The position numbers and the translations under genes are program-made. From Arthrobacter sp. 131MFCol6.1 (GTDB lineage Bacteria; Actinomycetota; Actinomycetes; Actinomycetales; Micrococcaceae): a stretch of 64,000 nt of DNA. Shown here in pieces: positions 26,027 through 34,217 of the stretch. Position 1 is the first letter of the stretch, and each line of letters starts with the position of its first letter. The notes under the pieces are model-generated. The model did not search any database and was not told the DNA's origin. It saw only the letters and a program-made list of their open reading frames with translations. The DNA is taken from contig NZ_KB895549.1 in the NCBI RefSeq assembly GCF_000374925.1, positions 82,434 through 146,433 of the forward strand, given 5' to 3'.

Positions 26027-29000
26027 CTACCGACCGCGGATCCGCTCACGCTTTTCCTCAATAAGTGCACGCTCATAGTCAGTCTTTAGGTCTCCTATAG
26101 CCGCATTGCTGACAGGTATTAGCCGGGGGTTGCGGACGGCGAGGCCGTTGAACCATTCAATCTCGGCTTGGATAGCAACGGATTCGGGACCAGACCAAGA
26201 AACCGATCCGAAGATTTGTCGAGCGATCCGCTGGGGCGTGACGCCAGCATCAAGCAGGACTGGGGCCAGAATCTCTGCACCTGCGTCTCGTTCGCCAGAC
26301 AGGGCGTCCATGGCGTTATGTACACTGATTGCTCCGTCCCTGAGCAGAGCGGCACTCAGCTCCGCGTCGTAACCGATCAACTCCGGCAAGAGATGGATGT
26401 GGTCTGGTTCAGACACAGACTTAAGTGCCAACGACTCTCGTTCACCACGCGGTAGTTTTCTGAGCACGTGCTTCACCCTGTCGAGGGCACCGTGGACTTG
26501 CTCCTCTTCGCCTGCAAACTGGTGCGCGAACCAGTCAGCGCACAGGGCAGGGTCGGTTTGACTCAAGTCTTCAAGTATTTTTTTCAATCTCCACATTGAG
26601 CGGTCGCTTACGGAGGCCGCATCGGTTTCCAGGAACGCCGCTCGCCATGTGTCGCGCCACTCTGGCGGGAGCGGGGGTCCATGCTTAGCCCCCATTGAGA
26701 ATGCAAGAGAAGCCTGTGCTCGTACACGCTTGACGTCATGCACAAGTAGGGCGGCAAGCAACGGGTCCGCCTCGTCTCGAGCGAAAAGTCGGTCCAGGCA
26801 AACTGCGTCGTCAGCCGTCAACGCCTCCACGACTTGGCGGGACGTTTCGGTAAAGGAAATTCCACCGACTACTGCCTCGATGACAGCAGATCTTACGCCT
26901 TCGGTACTTAGGGCAGTGCCGATCAATGACTTGGGCACCCGCATGTCGCGGCGAAGAGCCTCAAGCAGAAACTGATGTGCGAGAACTGCTGAGCTGCCTG
27001 CTACTGCCTCACGAAGCCACTCGATTGGATCCTCACATGCCTCCGCGACCCTGGCCGGAACGGGGTATCCATGACCAGATATTTCAACGGCGGCGGCAAG
27101 CTGTGCGACTTGTATGAAACGGACCGTTCCATAACGGGGCCCGAGGTGAAGCAAACGATGAGCGAAAGCAGTAGCTTCATTGTTCCGCTGTAGCTCCCAG
27201 TCCTCGCACGAATCTACACCTCGCCGCCCTGCGAAGTCTTCGAAGTCCTCATCAACGACGATGGCCGGCCATTGGTTCCGGGGCCGTACGCCCCACTGGC
27301 GGGCCAACTCCAGGTCCTCAACTATGAGGTGCGCTACTCCGGCGTGTGTCTCTACCCAGGGCCGGAGACTGTCAAGGATGGTCCAAGCACCTTCGACTGC
27401 TGCCGCTCGCTGGTCAGCGTCCACCTCAGACCCGCCAGGTCCTATGCCTCCGGCAGCCCGGATCCATGTGCCGAAGAGATCTACAAGATGCCGCAATGCT
27501 TTCACAGGAGCTGCACCAGACGTTGCAAGCCGCACTGCGGCGAGCGACGGAGCGACATGTGCAACCCACAGTGCCGTCAATTCCAACAGGCGCCCGGCGG
27601 ATTCCACGCCGCTCGCCATTGTGAAATTACTGAAGTGACCCGGATCCGACCACGCACCTTCTACAGTTGGTGATAACACCTCCTTGGTTGATTCGGCCCA
27701 CACAACCCACTTCAAGTCTCCGTCCGTACCGGAGTTGGCCCACGTCATTACATGCTTCAGCAGCACCTCTCGTACCTGGAATATGGAACCTCGGTCCGGA
27801 TCCAGATGCTGCGCCAGCTCAGCAATCACGCGGATCGGGTGGTCACTGTGGGTATTGCGAGGTCGGTTGTCGGTTGTCGCCATGTCTAAGAGGCCGTGCA
27901 CGGCTGCCTCATTGCAATAGGACCTGGCGCAGGTACGAAGTATGTTCGCGGCACAGTCCGAAAGCGGATCGTACTGTATGCCCCACAATGACACCTGAGG
28001 CTCGCGTGGATGGCTCAAGAGAGTTCGAGCGGAATCGGCGGCGAAGTCGGCAGCCGCGGCGCACACGAGTGCATACTCCCGAACAAGCGAGAGCGTGTTG
28101 GCGTCCCATTCCTGGGCAGGTTCAAGGCCGGTCGCCCATGCATGCGCTGCGGTCACCGCTTCTTCAGTGTTCGTAGCGCTGGCCGCTCGGAGCATAGACG
28201 AGATAAGTTCATGCTTCCGGTTTGGAAACGATTCGACAAGGAGTGCCCAGGAGCCAGAGCGGCTCGCACTGAAGAACCACCCGCTGACGAGCGCCGAGGA
28301 CAGAGCGGCCTGCAGGTGCCACTTGCCATTGCGCGACTCAACCAAGCCATTAGTGGCAACTTGATGCAGCGAGTTCATTACAACCGGAAGGGGACGATTT
28401 TGAATGCGGGATATTGCCTCAAGGTCTACGTGGTCAGCTCCGTCAAGGGCCGCGATACAGGCGAGAAGGTCGATGGTGAGGACTGAGCCTGCTTCCTGCC
28501 TCAGGTGTCGAAGGACGTGGTCCAGCAACGCTTCACCGGAAAAGATGTTGGCTCCACTGGCGGTCACTACCGCAGAGCACAGCGTCAGTGCCCAGCCAGG
28601 TCGGCCCTCTGCCTGAGAGAGGATAAGATGACGCGTGCGAACCGCAGTTACGCCGGCACCGCGGACAATTTCGTCCATAACGACCCTGGGGAGCAGGTCT
28701 AACAAGACGGCTGCTGGCTCGCTCAACCGAGAGGATGTTGATGCTGTCTCTTCCGGCCAGCAACTTGCCACAATCCTGAACGAAAGACCCTCCTGAGCTC
28801 GCAGTCGCGTCAGCTCGGTGAGCAGGTCAAGCCGCAAGTGTGCGTCGTCGAGGATAACTGTGGAAGGGCTCAACGCCATCAGATCATCGAGGAGGTGGTC
28901 GCGGGCGAGGGGTTCAACCTGAAGCGCGTCCGTCAGCTCGGCCAATATTCTGCTCTTCCCAGCCCCCGATACCCCGGAAAGAACGACATCTCTCCTCTGG

Positions 29001-29554
29001 TCTAGGTGTTCCCGGAGTGCTGCAAGGTCGGATTCTCTTCCAAGCAGGATCTGCTGTTCAGAGGTAGCGAACTGGGACGCTGGAACTAGGGCATCTAGTC
29101 GGCCGCGAATCCCAATCAACGTTTCTCGCCAATGCGCGTCGCTTTTGAGGGCATCCACTAGCCACCGATGGCCGTAATACTCCGGCAGCGGCAATCCGTG
29201 GAGCCGACAGTACTCGTCTATTTTTTTCCGGGTTGTTCCGGTGAGGTTGTTCGTGGTCGTGATGACAAGTGCGTCAACACGAAACTCACCTGACGACTGT
29301 TCCTTCAACCAACTTTTGTGACTGCTCTTTAGGTTCGAGAGAGGATCGCCGGTTGTGGCGAGAAGACGTCCTCGACTTTCCGGGTCTTCAGGTCTTACCC
29401 GATAGATGTCGGCGTCACGCCCTAAGTCACGGCCAGCTTCAACGGGCGAGAGCCACGGGTATCTGGTCTGCAACAGCGCGCTGGCGGCACGCTCAAAAAC
29501 GTCGGGGTCTACACCACGGGCGAGTGCCTGCTCGATACGATCGATCAGCGGCAC
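26027..29554 (-). CDS. Large STAND NTPase with N-terminal restriction-endonuclease-like domain
   Basis: A 1175-aa protein from GTG 29554 (GGGGGG ahead). Residues 1-140 resemble a restriction-endonuclease fold (FERAASALLQTRYPWL, GRDLGRDADIY at 41-51, LVITTTNNLT, GHRWLVDALK). Where an E-x-K pair is expected it reads LLATTGD, so the nuclease site may be altered. A P-loop NTPase follows: Walker A GVSGAGKS at 194-201 and Walker B VILDDAHL with Asp236/237. The remaining 800 residues are alpha-helical, repeat-like and could sense a trigger. Architecture parallels nuclease-STAND antiviral proteins, but the sequence differs from the one at 13395. Confidence 0.72.
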   Translation of the reverse strand: MPLIDRIEQALARGVDPDVFERAASALLQTRYPWLSPVEAGRDLGRDADIYRVRPEDPESRGRLLATTGDPLSNLKSSHKSWLKEQSSGEFRVDALVITTTNNLTGTTRKKIDEYCRLHGLPLPEYYGHRWLVDALKSDAHWRETLIGIRGRLDALVPASQFATSEQQILLGRESDLAALREHLDQRRDVVLSGVSGAGKSRILAELTDALQVEPLARDHLLDDLMALSPSTVILDDAHLRLDLLTELTRLRAQEGLSFRIVASCWPEETASTSSRLSEPAAVLLDLLPRVVMDEIVRGAGVTAVRTRHLILSQAEGRPGWALTLCSAVVTASGANIFSGEALLDHVLRHLRQEAGSVLTIDLLACIAALDGADHVDLEAISRIQNRPLPVVMNSLHQVATNGLVESRNGKWHLQAALSSALVSGWFFSASRSGSWALLVESFPNRKHELISSMLRAASATNTEEAVTAAHAWATGLEPAQEWDANTLSLVREYALVCAAAADFAADSARTLLSHPREPQVSLWGIQYDPLSDCAANILRTCARSYCNEAAVHGLLDMATTDNRPRNTHSDHPIRVIAELAQHLDPDRGSIFQVREVLLKHVMTWANSGTDGDLKWVVWAESTKEVLSPTVEGAWSDPGHFSNFTMASGVESAGRLLELTALWVAHVAPSLAAVRLATSGAAPVKALRHLVDLFGTWIRAAGGIGPGGSEVDADQRAAAVEGAWTILDSLRPWVETHAGVAHLIVEDLELARQWGVRPRNQWPAIVVDEDFEDFAGRRGVDSCEDWELQRNNEATAFAHRLLHLGPRYGTVRFIQVAQLAAAVEISGHGYPVPARVAEACEDPIEWLREAVAGSSAVLAHQFLLEALRRDMRVPKSLIGTALSTEGVRSAVIEAVVGGISFTETSRQVVEALTADDAVCLDRLFARDEADPLLAALLVHDVKRVRAQASLAFSMGAKHGPPLPPEWRDTWRAAFLETDAASVSDRSMWRLKKILEDLSQTDPALCADWFAHQFAGEEEQVHGALDRVKHVLRKLPRGERESLALKSVSEPDHIHLLPELIGYDAELSAALLRDGAISVHNAMDALSGERDAGAEILAPVLLDAGVTPQRIARQIFGSVSWSGPESVAIQAEIEWFNGLAVRNPRLIPVSNAAIGDLKTDYERALIEEKRERIRGR

Positions 29555-29625
29555 GTGGCCCCCCTTTTATCATTTTTCAATAAGTGGTGGATGTAACGAT
29601 AGGGTGCCGAAGCGCCTTCCAAATG

Positions 29626-29647
29626 AGTGTCGTACGAGGACGACACT
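29626..29647. repeat. Short perfect hairpin
   Basis: AGTGTCGT (29626-29633) and ACGACACT (29640-29647) with a 6-nt loop. It lies in the 311-nt gap upstream of the large STAND gene and before the integrase remnant; it may be an operator or a recombination relic. Confidence 0.35.
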
Positions 29648-29865
29648 ACTAGGGAAGTTAGGTGCAAAGGCTGCGAAGAGTGTGGCGAGTCAAGCGACAC
29701 TTATGTCGGCTCCGCTAGGCCGCTGCATGGGACAACTTCGTTTTGTTGGGATGTCATCGGAGACCGTCAGCCGGAATCACCTACGGCCAAGGCACTCGTT
29801 CAGGCTTCTGGCGCCGCAGCCGCTCATGTGGGAGCAGGTTGGCAAGAGCCAGACCGAAAGCTAAG

Positions 29866-30031
29866 GATCCACGAGATCCGCCACGTCCACACCATGCACC
29901 TGCTCGACGCCAACGTGCCGGTCCACGTCGTGCAAGCCAGGCTAGGGCACGAGGAACCGCAAACAACTCTCCGGGTCTATGCGCGACCTGCGAAGGCATC
30001 CGACGCCGCGGCGGCTGACGCGCTGGGATAG
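29866..30031 (+). pseudogene. Tyrosine recombinase C-terminal remnant
   Basis: Only the last 55 codons of a classical phage-type integrase are present: HEIRHVHTMHLLDANVPVHV then VQARLGHEEPQTTLRVYAR. This contains the H-x-x-R-H, GH and Tyr boxes. The upstream part of the frame has no integrase signature and no start. Its type differs from the trio at 5656-10710, so it records an older insertion, perhaps of the element that first targeted ssrA. Confidence 0.8.
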
Positions 30032-30183
30032 GCCGGCGCTAAGCGAGTGGCTGCGACGTGCGTAGTCGAGACACCCTATGATGAGAGTTTGATCGAGGGC
30101 GCCGGCCGCCCACTTGGGGAAGCTGCGAACTGTGATCGAACTGATAGCCACCGCCCTGGTGGCGTGTGGTACCTTGACATCAG

Positions 30184-30205
30184 GTGTTCAGATATGACTG
30201 AACAC
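30184..30205. promoter_or_regulatory. Inverted-repeat operator of the toxin-antitoxin-chaperone operon
   Basis: GTGTTCAG (30184-30191) and CTGAACAC (30198-30205), perfect 8-bp arms around a 6-nt spacer, covering the proposed toxin ATG at 30194 and 5 nt after a TTGACA -35-like box (30174-30179). A HigA-type antitoxin would be expected to bind it. Confidence 0.6.
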
Positions 30206-30556
30206 TGCATCAGAATGCTGCCGGACTGTGACACAGTCCTAGGCCTCGTCCGACGATCGGGGATATGCGATGCAGAAGAGTTCATTGGATCGTTGCTTCC
30301 CAGGTACCAAGCAAGGTACCAGCGGTACTTCGAGCGGCTGCGCGATCACCACTCGATCAAAAGCCCCGAAAACCTCCGACGGCTCGGGCGAGAGCAGGAC
30401 GTAGAAATTTACGAACTCAAGGTCGACAAGTATCGGCTCTATCTCGTTAGGCATTATGAAACCTGGTACTTAACTCATGGAAGAGAAAAGCCAAAGGACA
30501 ACCGGGTGCCAACGGAGATTCAAAAGGCTGTAGACATATTTTGGGAATGGAAGTGA
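30194..30556 (+). CDS. higB: HigB/RelE-type toxin
   Basis: A 120-aa ribosome-dependent mRNA endonuclease of the RelE/ParE fold, judging by RYQARYQRYFERL, then EIYELKVDKYRLYLVRHYETWYLTHGREKPKDNRVPTEIQKAVDIF, which matches the HigB/Gp49 core. ATG 30194 lies inside an inverted repeat; ATG 30215 is an alternative that would leave the operator in the leader. The antitoxin starts 8 nt after its stop. Toxin-first order is typical of higBA. Confidence 0.8.
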   Translation: MTEHCIRMLPDCDTVLGLVRRSGICDAEEFIGSLLPRYQARYQRYFERLRDHHSIKSPENLRRLGREQDVEIYELKVDKYRLYLVRHYETWYLTHGREKPKDNRVPTEIQKAVDIFWEWK

Positions 30557-30564
30557 GGGACGCC

Positions 30565-30963
30565 ATGAGGACTTCAAGCGTCTTCCGTGTGGGGGATGAA
30601 GATTATCAAGCTGTGTACGCCGAAGAATCAGCCATGGTGGATGCCGGTGAGCTGATCGCTGAGGCCATGGAAAAGGCAGGGCTAAGCCGCGCCGACCTAG
30701 CGAGAAAACTGGGTGTGCCACGAAGTGAAATCACGGCGCGGCTTTCCGGTGAGCGCAACATTACCGTTCGCAACCTTGCCAAGACTCTGCACGCGCTGGG
30801 CGCGAAACTCGTGCTCAATGTTGAGCGTGAATCAAAGCCAGAACCGGCAGATCCTTCGAAGTTAATTGGAATGGCCTATAGAAGCTGTCGAGACCTGCGT
30901 GTTCAGCATGAGGCACGGCCAGGCAACGACCGGTTGCTCGAGCTGATGTTAGGCAAGCGATGA
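30565..30963 (+). CDS. higA: HigA-type XRE antitoxin with C-terminal extension
   Basis: Start at ATG 30565 (GAGGGA ahead). The HTH is at about residues 40-80: GLSRADLARKLGVPRSEITARLSGERNITVRNLAKTLHALGAKL. About 45 residues follow the HTH (EPADPSKLIGMAYRSCRDLR...LLELMLGKR). In toxin-antitoxin-chaperone systems the antitoxin carries such an extension as a chaperone-addiction segment. Its stop overlaps the start of the SecB-like gene (ATGA at 30960). It neutralises the toxin and probably represses the operon. Confidence 0.82.
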   Translation: MRTSSVFRVGDEDYQAVYAEESAMVDAGELIAEAMEKAGLSRADLARKLGVPRSEITARLSGERNITVRNLAKTLHALGAKLVLNVERESKPEPADPSKLIGMAYRSCRDLRVQHEARPGNDRLLELMLGKR

Positions 30964-31472
30964 AGAGCCCCTTTAATCACGCGTTCATCCTTTCTGACCC
31001 GAGGGTCCTCGGGATGGAAGTGCACGCCGCTCAGGTCAGTGATGCTCACTTATCTTGGAGTTGCTCGTATTCCGCAGAGGAACTCGATGACGATGACGAC
31101 TTCCGGGTTGTGATTGCCACTCTTCACGGTGCCAACGATGAAGCCACCTTTACCGTGACGATGGGTTCCATTTTTGTTGATAGTGGATTGGTGGAAGTTG
31201 AGAACGATTACGCTGAATATTTGGCGAAGTCGGAGGCCCTCGAAACGCTATACGATCTATGCCGATTGCAGGCCCGGGCCGCGCTCGGGATGCTCGAACT
31301 AGAAAGGTTGTTCGAGATGCCGACTAAAGCTCCGCAACCTAAGATCGCGGAGATGGGGGACGAGGATCATGCGGAACATGAGCATGAGGACCTCGATGAG
31401 GGACGCGCAGCTTCAACGCAACCTAAGTTACCTCCGGCAGAAGCGCCGGGAACCGATCACCCCACCGGATGA
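30960..31472 (+). CDS. SecB-like chaperone of a toxin-antitoxin-chaperone module
   Basis: A 170-aa protein coupled to the antitoxin by ATGA overlap. Beta-rich core (LSWSCSYSAEE, DDFRVVIATLHG, ATFTVTMGSIF) followed by the helix EALETLYDLCRLQARAALGM and a Pro-containing segment, the arrangement of SecB-like chaperones such as M. tuberculosis Rv1957. The C-terminal 45 residues are acidic and probably disordered. Assignment rests on fold pattern plus the HigBA context. It would protect the antitoxin from aggregation and proteolysis. Confidence 0.6.
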   Translation: MKSPFNHAFILSDPRVLGMEVHAAQVSDAHLSWSCSYSAEELDDDDDFRVVIATLHGANDEATFTVTMGSIFVDSGLVEVENDYAEYLAKSEALETLYDLCRLQARAALGMLELERLFEMPTKAPQPKIAEMGDEDHAEHEHEDLDEGRAASTQPKLPPAEAPGTDHPTG

Positions 31473-31785
31473 CCCGGATGACCTCGGCGCAGCGGCCGTA
31501 CTGGTCGAGATCCCACTCCGGTTCTCTGGCACGGCAGACGTTCTCTTTGCGTATCCAAGCCCAGTTCGTGTGGCCATCGTGATCCACCCACGACACACTG
31601 ACGTGCGGGCGGCTCCAGCGGCTGGACTCGCCATAAACGTCCACCGTCCCGCCGTCGACTAGCGGCACGGCTGCCAGGACCTTCGGATAGTGCCCGCACC
31701 CCTAGAACTGGACGTCCTCGGGGCGATCGAACCCGATCGGCTTGAGGTACTCGAAGGTCGTACCGTCCTGGATGAAGCTGTCCAT
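31423..31785 (-). pseudogene. Small gene interrupted by one in-frame amber codon
   Basis: On the minus strand a high-GC3 frame starts at ATG 31785 (MDSFIQDGTTFEYLKPIGFD), meets TAG at 31702-31704, and continues in the same frame as GCGHYPKVLAAVPLVDGG to a stop at 31423. Coding-type third positions persist on both sides of the stop. The full product would be about 120 aa, Trp-rich and hydrophilic, of no known family. One substitution (for example CAG or TGG to TAG) explains it. The 3' end overlaps the SecB-like gene on the other strand by about 50 nt. Confidence 0.65.
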
Positions 31786-31853
31786 GGCCACCAGCCTAGG
31801 CGTTAACCACGAAGGCGCCGCCCGCCGAAGTGGACTGGCGCTAAAGTGGAGCG

Positions 31854-32789
31854 GTGAGCAACAAGAGAGACCCGATACCGGCGGAAATCAAACGCTCAGT
31901 TCGACAGCGATGCGGGTTCGGCTGCGTCATGTGCGGCGCCCCTGTTTTCGAGTATGAGCACATGGCTGGATATGGGGTCACCGGCCACGACCCGGATGAG
32001 ATGACACTCCTCTGCGACAAGCACCATCGTGAGAAAACAGCCGGCCGATTACCAGTTTCGATTGTGCGTCGGGCGAATGCGACACCGTTTAACATCGCGA
32101 GGAGCCTCGGGTCACCACACGACATCTACTTTGAAGGACGTTCGTTCACTGTGAGCCTGGGCTCGAATGAGTTCCAGTGCACAGAACCCACGAAAGAGGC
32201 TACGGCCATCGAAGTGGACGGCGAGGCGATCCTTGGGATTCGTTTTATTGAGGGTTGTATCAGCCTGGACATCACCATTCGTGATGAAAACGACCACATT
32301 CTCTTTCTCGTGCGTGGTGGCGAACTGCGGCATTCGGTGAAAACGTGGGATGTGACCTTCGAAGGAAGGCGCCTCACCGTGCGTCGAGGGCCTCGCGACG
32401 TCGTCCTCGCTCTCACACTGGCGCCGCCAGATCAGATCATTCTCGAAACAGCAGAGATATGGTGCCGGGGCATATTCATCAGAGTCGGCAAAGCCAGCAG
32501 ATCGGGCGATGGCGTTGAGGTTGTGAACAATGGAGCCAGCTTCTCGGATCACGTCTTCGCCGACTTCAAGACTCTTTTCGCCGTCGGTGATTACCTAGGG
32601 CTTGGGGGCGCTGCACTTACAATACCTATTGGCCAACGATGGGTGGGAGGGGTTCCGGCGCGTCCAGGAACGTTCTCCAAAAATGGCGGGGGTCAGAAAT
32701 TCACCTACTCTGACCCTCTTTTCATGAGTTCACTCTGCACGCCGACATTGCAAGGAAGCTTCCTGTCCGATGTTCACTGGGGAGCTTAA
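31854..32789 (+). CDS. HNH-type nuclease domain protein
   Basis: A 311-aa protein from GTG 31854. The N-terminal 65 residues form an HNH/zinc module: RQRCGFGCVMCGAPVFEYEHM, then MTLLCDKHHREKT, with two Cys pairs and the catalytic-type His. The rest is beta-rich (DIYFEGRSFTVSLGSNEF, GIRFIEGCISLDITIRDEN) with no known family, perhaps a substrate-recognition domain. It could be a stand-alone defence nuclease. No obvious partner gene exists. Confidence 0.7.
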   Translation: MSNKRDPIPAEIKRSVRQRCGFGCVMCGAPVFEYEHMAGYGVTGHDPDEMTLLCDKHHREKTAGRLPVSIVRRANATPFNIARSLGSPHDIYFEGRSFTVSLGSNEFQCTEPTKEATAIEVDGEAILGIRFIEGCISLDITIRDENDHILFLVRGGELRHSVKTWDVTFEGRRLTVRRGPRDVVLALTLAPPDQIILETAEIWCRGIFIRVGKASRSGDGVEVVNNGASFSDHVFADFKTLFAVGDYLGLGGAALTIPIGQRWVGGVPARPGTFSKNGGGQKFTYSDPLFMSSLCTPTLQGSFLSDVHWGA

Positions 32790-32849
32790 CCGGTCTCTCG
32801 TGACCTTGGCACGCTGCCCTATAAGCTCTCCTCCACCAGCTTCAATCAA

Positions 32850-33212
32850 ATGGTGACTATGCCTGAAGTCGAGTTGTGGGAACTGCTGCGCCATAATATG
32901 GACTGGCTGGATGACCCAACGGAACTGTATGACTCCGGTCACCACTCGGAAGCCAAGAGGCTCGCAGTCATAGCCCGAACACTTTGCCATGACACGCCTG
33001 ATCGCCGTCACTGCTCCGTGATGTGGGAACCGACTGCCATCCCAGCTGCTCGTGACTTCCGAGCCTTCCAAACAAAAACGCTAGCAACCGGTCTGCCCGC
33101 CGTTATCGTCAAAGATAGGCGCGGCGGGCGTCGGGGCGTGGTGCACGATGAGACACTCTTAGCACGCCCGAGGTTGCCATCGAATGACTTCTCTGAGACA
33201 CCAGCAGGATGA
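32850..33212 (+). CDS. Hypothetical protein, probably frameshifted remnant
   Basis: The first 50 residues look real (PEVELWELLRHNMDWLDD, YDSGHHSEAKRLAVIARTL, then CHDT), a pattern I associate with a family that continues SLL..LG. That continuation (SLLRDVGTD) is found in another frame just after codon 52, so the current 120-aa frame probably runs into out-of-frame sequence. Treat as a decayed gene at the island's right edge. Confidence 0.4.
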   Translation: MVTMPEVELWELLRHNMDWLDDPTELYDSGHHSEAKRLAVIARTLCHDTPDRRHCSVMWEPTAIPAARDFRAFQTKTLATGLPAVIVKDRRGGRRGVVHDETLLARPRLPSNDFSETPAG

Positions 33213-33218
33213 GACACA
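33209..33218 (-). repeat. Right terminal inverted repeat of island
   Basis: ATGAGACACA, exact reverse complement of the left repeat at 5511-5520. A second related word, GAGACACC, lies just inside it (33195-33202), as for tandem recombinase arms. Confidence 0.5.
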
Positions 33219-33235
33219 TCAGATATGACCTTTAC

Positions 33236-33243
33236 CTCCACAT
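33236..33243. repeat. Right attachment-site core (attR candidate)
   Basis: CTCCACAT, identical to 5490-5497. Sequence to its right is backbone in style and starts a strong terminator within 40 nt. Confidence 0.55.
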
Positions 33244-33281
33244 AGGGGCCCGGCAACGGTGCTCCACCCCGTATTGGGTTC

Positions 33282-33321
33282 ACAAAACTCCCCGCCGGCT
33301 TCTGCCGGCGGGGAGTTTTGT
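33282..33321. terminator. Perfect 18-bp-stem terminator right of the island
   Basis: ACAAAACTCCCCGCCGGC (33282-33299), a 4-nt loop, then its exact complement (33304-33321), ending TTTTGT in either direction. It serves the leftward SHOCT gene. Before the island arrived it would have stood about 40 nt after ssrA and was probably the ssrA terminator. Confidence 0.8.
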
Positions 33322-33383
33322 GCGTTAAGCGGGAAGGGAAGCGCCGGCAGGCACTTCCCTTCCCCTTACGCGACACGCCAACG

Positions 33384-33713
33384 TCAGGTGCCGAGGACTT
33401 TCGCCTTCTGGGCCGCAAACTCCTCTTCGGTGAGGATCCCCTGCTCCTTCAGCGCCCCGAGCTGCTTGAGCTGCTCGAGCGCTTCGTTGGATATGCCGCC
33501 GGCGGCCGGAGGAGGGGGCGGCGCTTGCTGGTATTCCTGCGGCGGTGGCTGCTGCTGGGCCATCTGCGCATCGTAGGCCTCCTGCTGCTTGGCCGCCGTC
33601 GCGGCGTCCTTCTCGGCAAACTTGTTGGCCTGGCGGCGCTGGACCCGGCCGCTGACTGCACTGGCCGTCCCGGCAACGACTGCCGTCCGTGCCACACCCC
33701 TAAGAAGTCCCAT
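33384..33713 (-). CDS. SHOCT domain protein
   Basis: 109 aa. A short hydrophobic N-terminus (GVARTAVVAGTASAVSG), a Gln/Pro-rich linker (QMAQQQPPPQEYQQAPPPPP) and a C-terminal SHOCT domain (LEQLKQLGALKEQGILTEEEFAAQKAKVL). SHOCT domains are short oligomerisation modules in many actinobacterial proteins. It is probably co-transcribed with the DUF6325 gene 39 nt upstream. Confidence 0.85.
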   Translation of the reverse strand: MGLLRGVARTAVVAGTASAVSGRVQRRQANKFAEKDAATAAKQQEAYDAQMAQQQPPPQEYQQAPPPPPAAGGISNEALEQLKQLGALKEQGILTEEEFAAQKAKVLGT

Positions 33714-33752
33714 AATTCTTCTCCTCTCACATCTCTTGTTCTGCGTCAGGTC

Positions 33753-34217
33753 TTAGGCGTCGGCTACCGGAGGTGCAGCGGCGTCAAGGGCATCAAGTGC
33801 TTCCATCACGTCCGGCGCAGGGATCCGCGTGCTCGCGATGAGTTCGCCGCCACTGTCCCGAACAGCCGCCACGAATGGGGCGGCCCAGGTGTTCTCGTAG
33901 ACGATCAGCGCGGCCACCGTCCCGGGGAGCAGTGCGGCCGATGCCTCGGCGATGTCATCGTCGCCCAAAAGCCCGGTACGGGCTCCCTCGAAGTAGGAGA
34001 ACCCCGCCGCGGGACCGCCTGGGTCGGTCAGTTCGAGCACCTCGACAGATCCGTCGTCATTCTTCATGACGACGAGGAGATCGAAGAGGCGGATCACGCC
34101 CTGCTCGACGAGCTTAACGAGTTCCTCACTCGCCTGTCCCGTCAACCCCGATACGGGGAACTCCAGGAGTACGAAGTCGACCGGCCCGTGGGCCTCAGTC
34201 TCCGGTGTGGTTGTCAC
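33753..34217 (-). CDS. DUF6325 family protein
   Basis: 154 aa. GTG 34217 is chosen over a longer frame because GGAGGAA sits 7 nt ahead. The sequence (HGPVDFVLLEFPVSG, LVEQGVIRLFDLLVVMKNDDGSVEVLEL, LLPGTVAALIVYENTWA) matches the DUF6325/DUF1269-like fold often paired with SHOCT proteins. Biochemical role unknown; possibly stress-associated. Confidence 0.75.
   Translation of the reverse strand: MTTTPETEAHGPVDFVLLEFPVSGLTGQASEELVKLVEQGVIRLFDLLVVMKNDDGSVEVLELTDPGGPAAGFSYFEGARTGLLGDDDIAEASAALLPGTVAALIVYENTWAAPFVAAVRDSGGELIASTRIPAPDVMEALDALDAAAPPVADA

Larger units (their letters stand above)
5498..33235. mobile_element. Genomic island inserted at the 3' end of ssrA
   Basis: About 27.7 kb lies between direct repeats CTCCACAT (5490-5497 and 33236-33243). 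Just inside each end is the inverted repeat TGTGTCTCAT (5511-5520) / ATGAGACACA (33209-33218). The first genes are three tandem tyrosine-recombinase-like proteins plus a small accessory protein. The cargo contains nucleases, STAND NTPases, a toxin-antitoxin-chaperone set and decayed genes, with visibly lower third-position GC than the flanks. A remnant of another integrase at 29866-30031 suggests the island is composite. The edges are inferred and no empty site was available for comparison. Confidence 0.7.

Noticed and set aside
27272..27673. Plus-strand frames inside the 1175-aa STAND gene
   Set aside because: Cys/Pro/Arg-rich antisense frames without start signals; the minus-strand frame is continuous.
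5498..33235. CRISPR arrays or tRNA genes in the island
   Set aside because: No regularly spaced repeats and no cloverleaf-compatible sequence seen besides the tmRNA at the edge.
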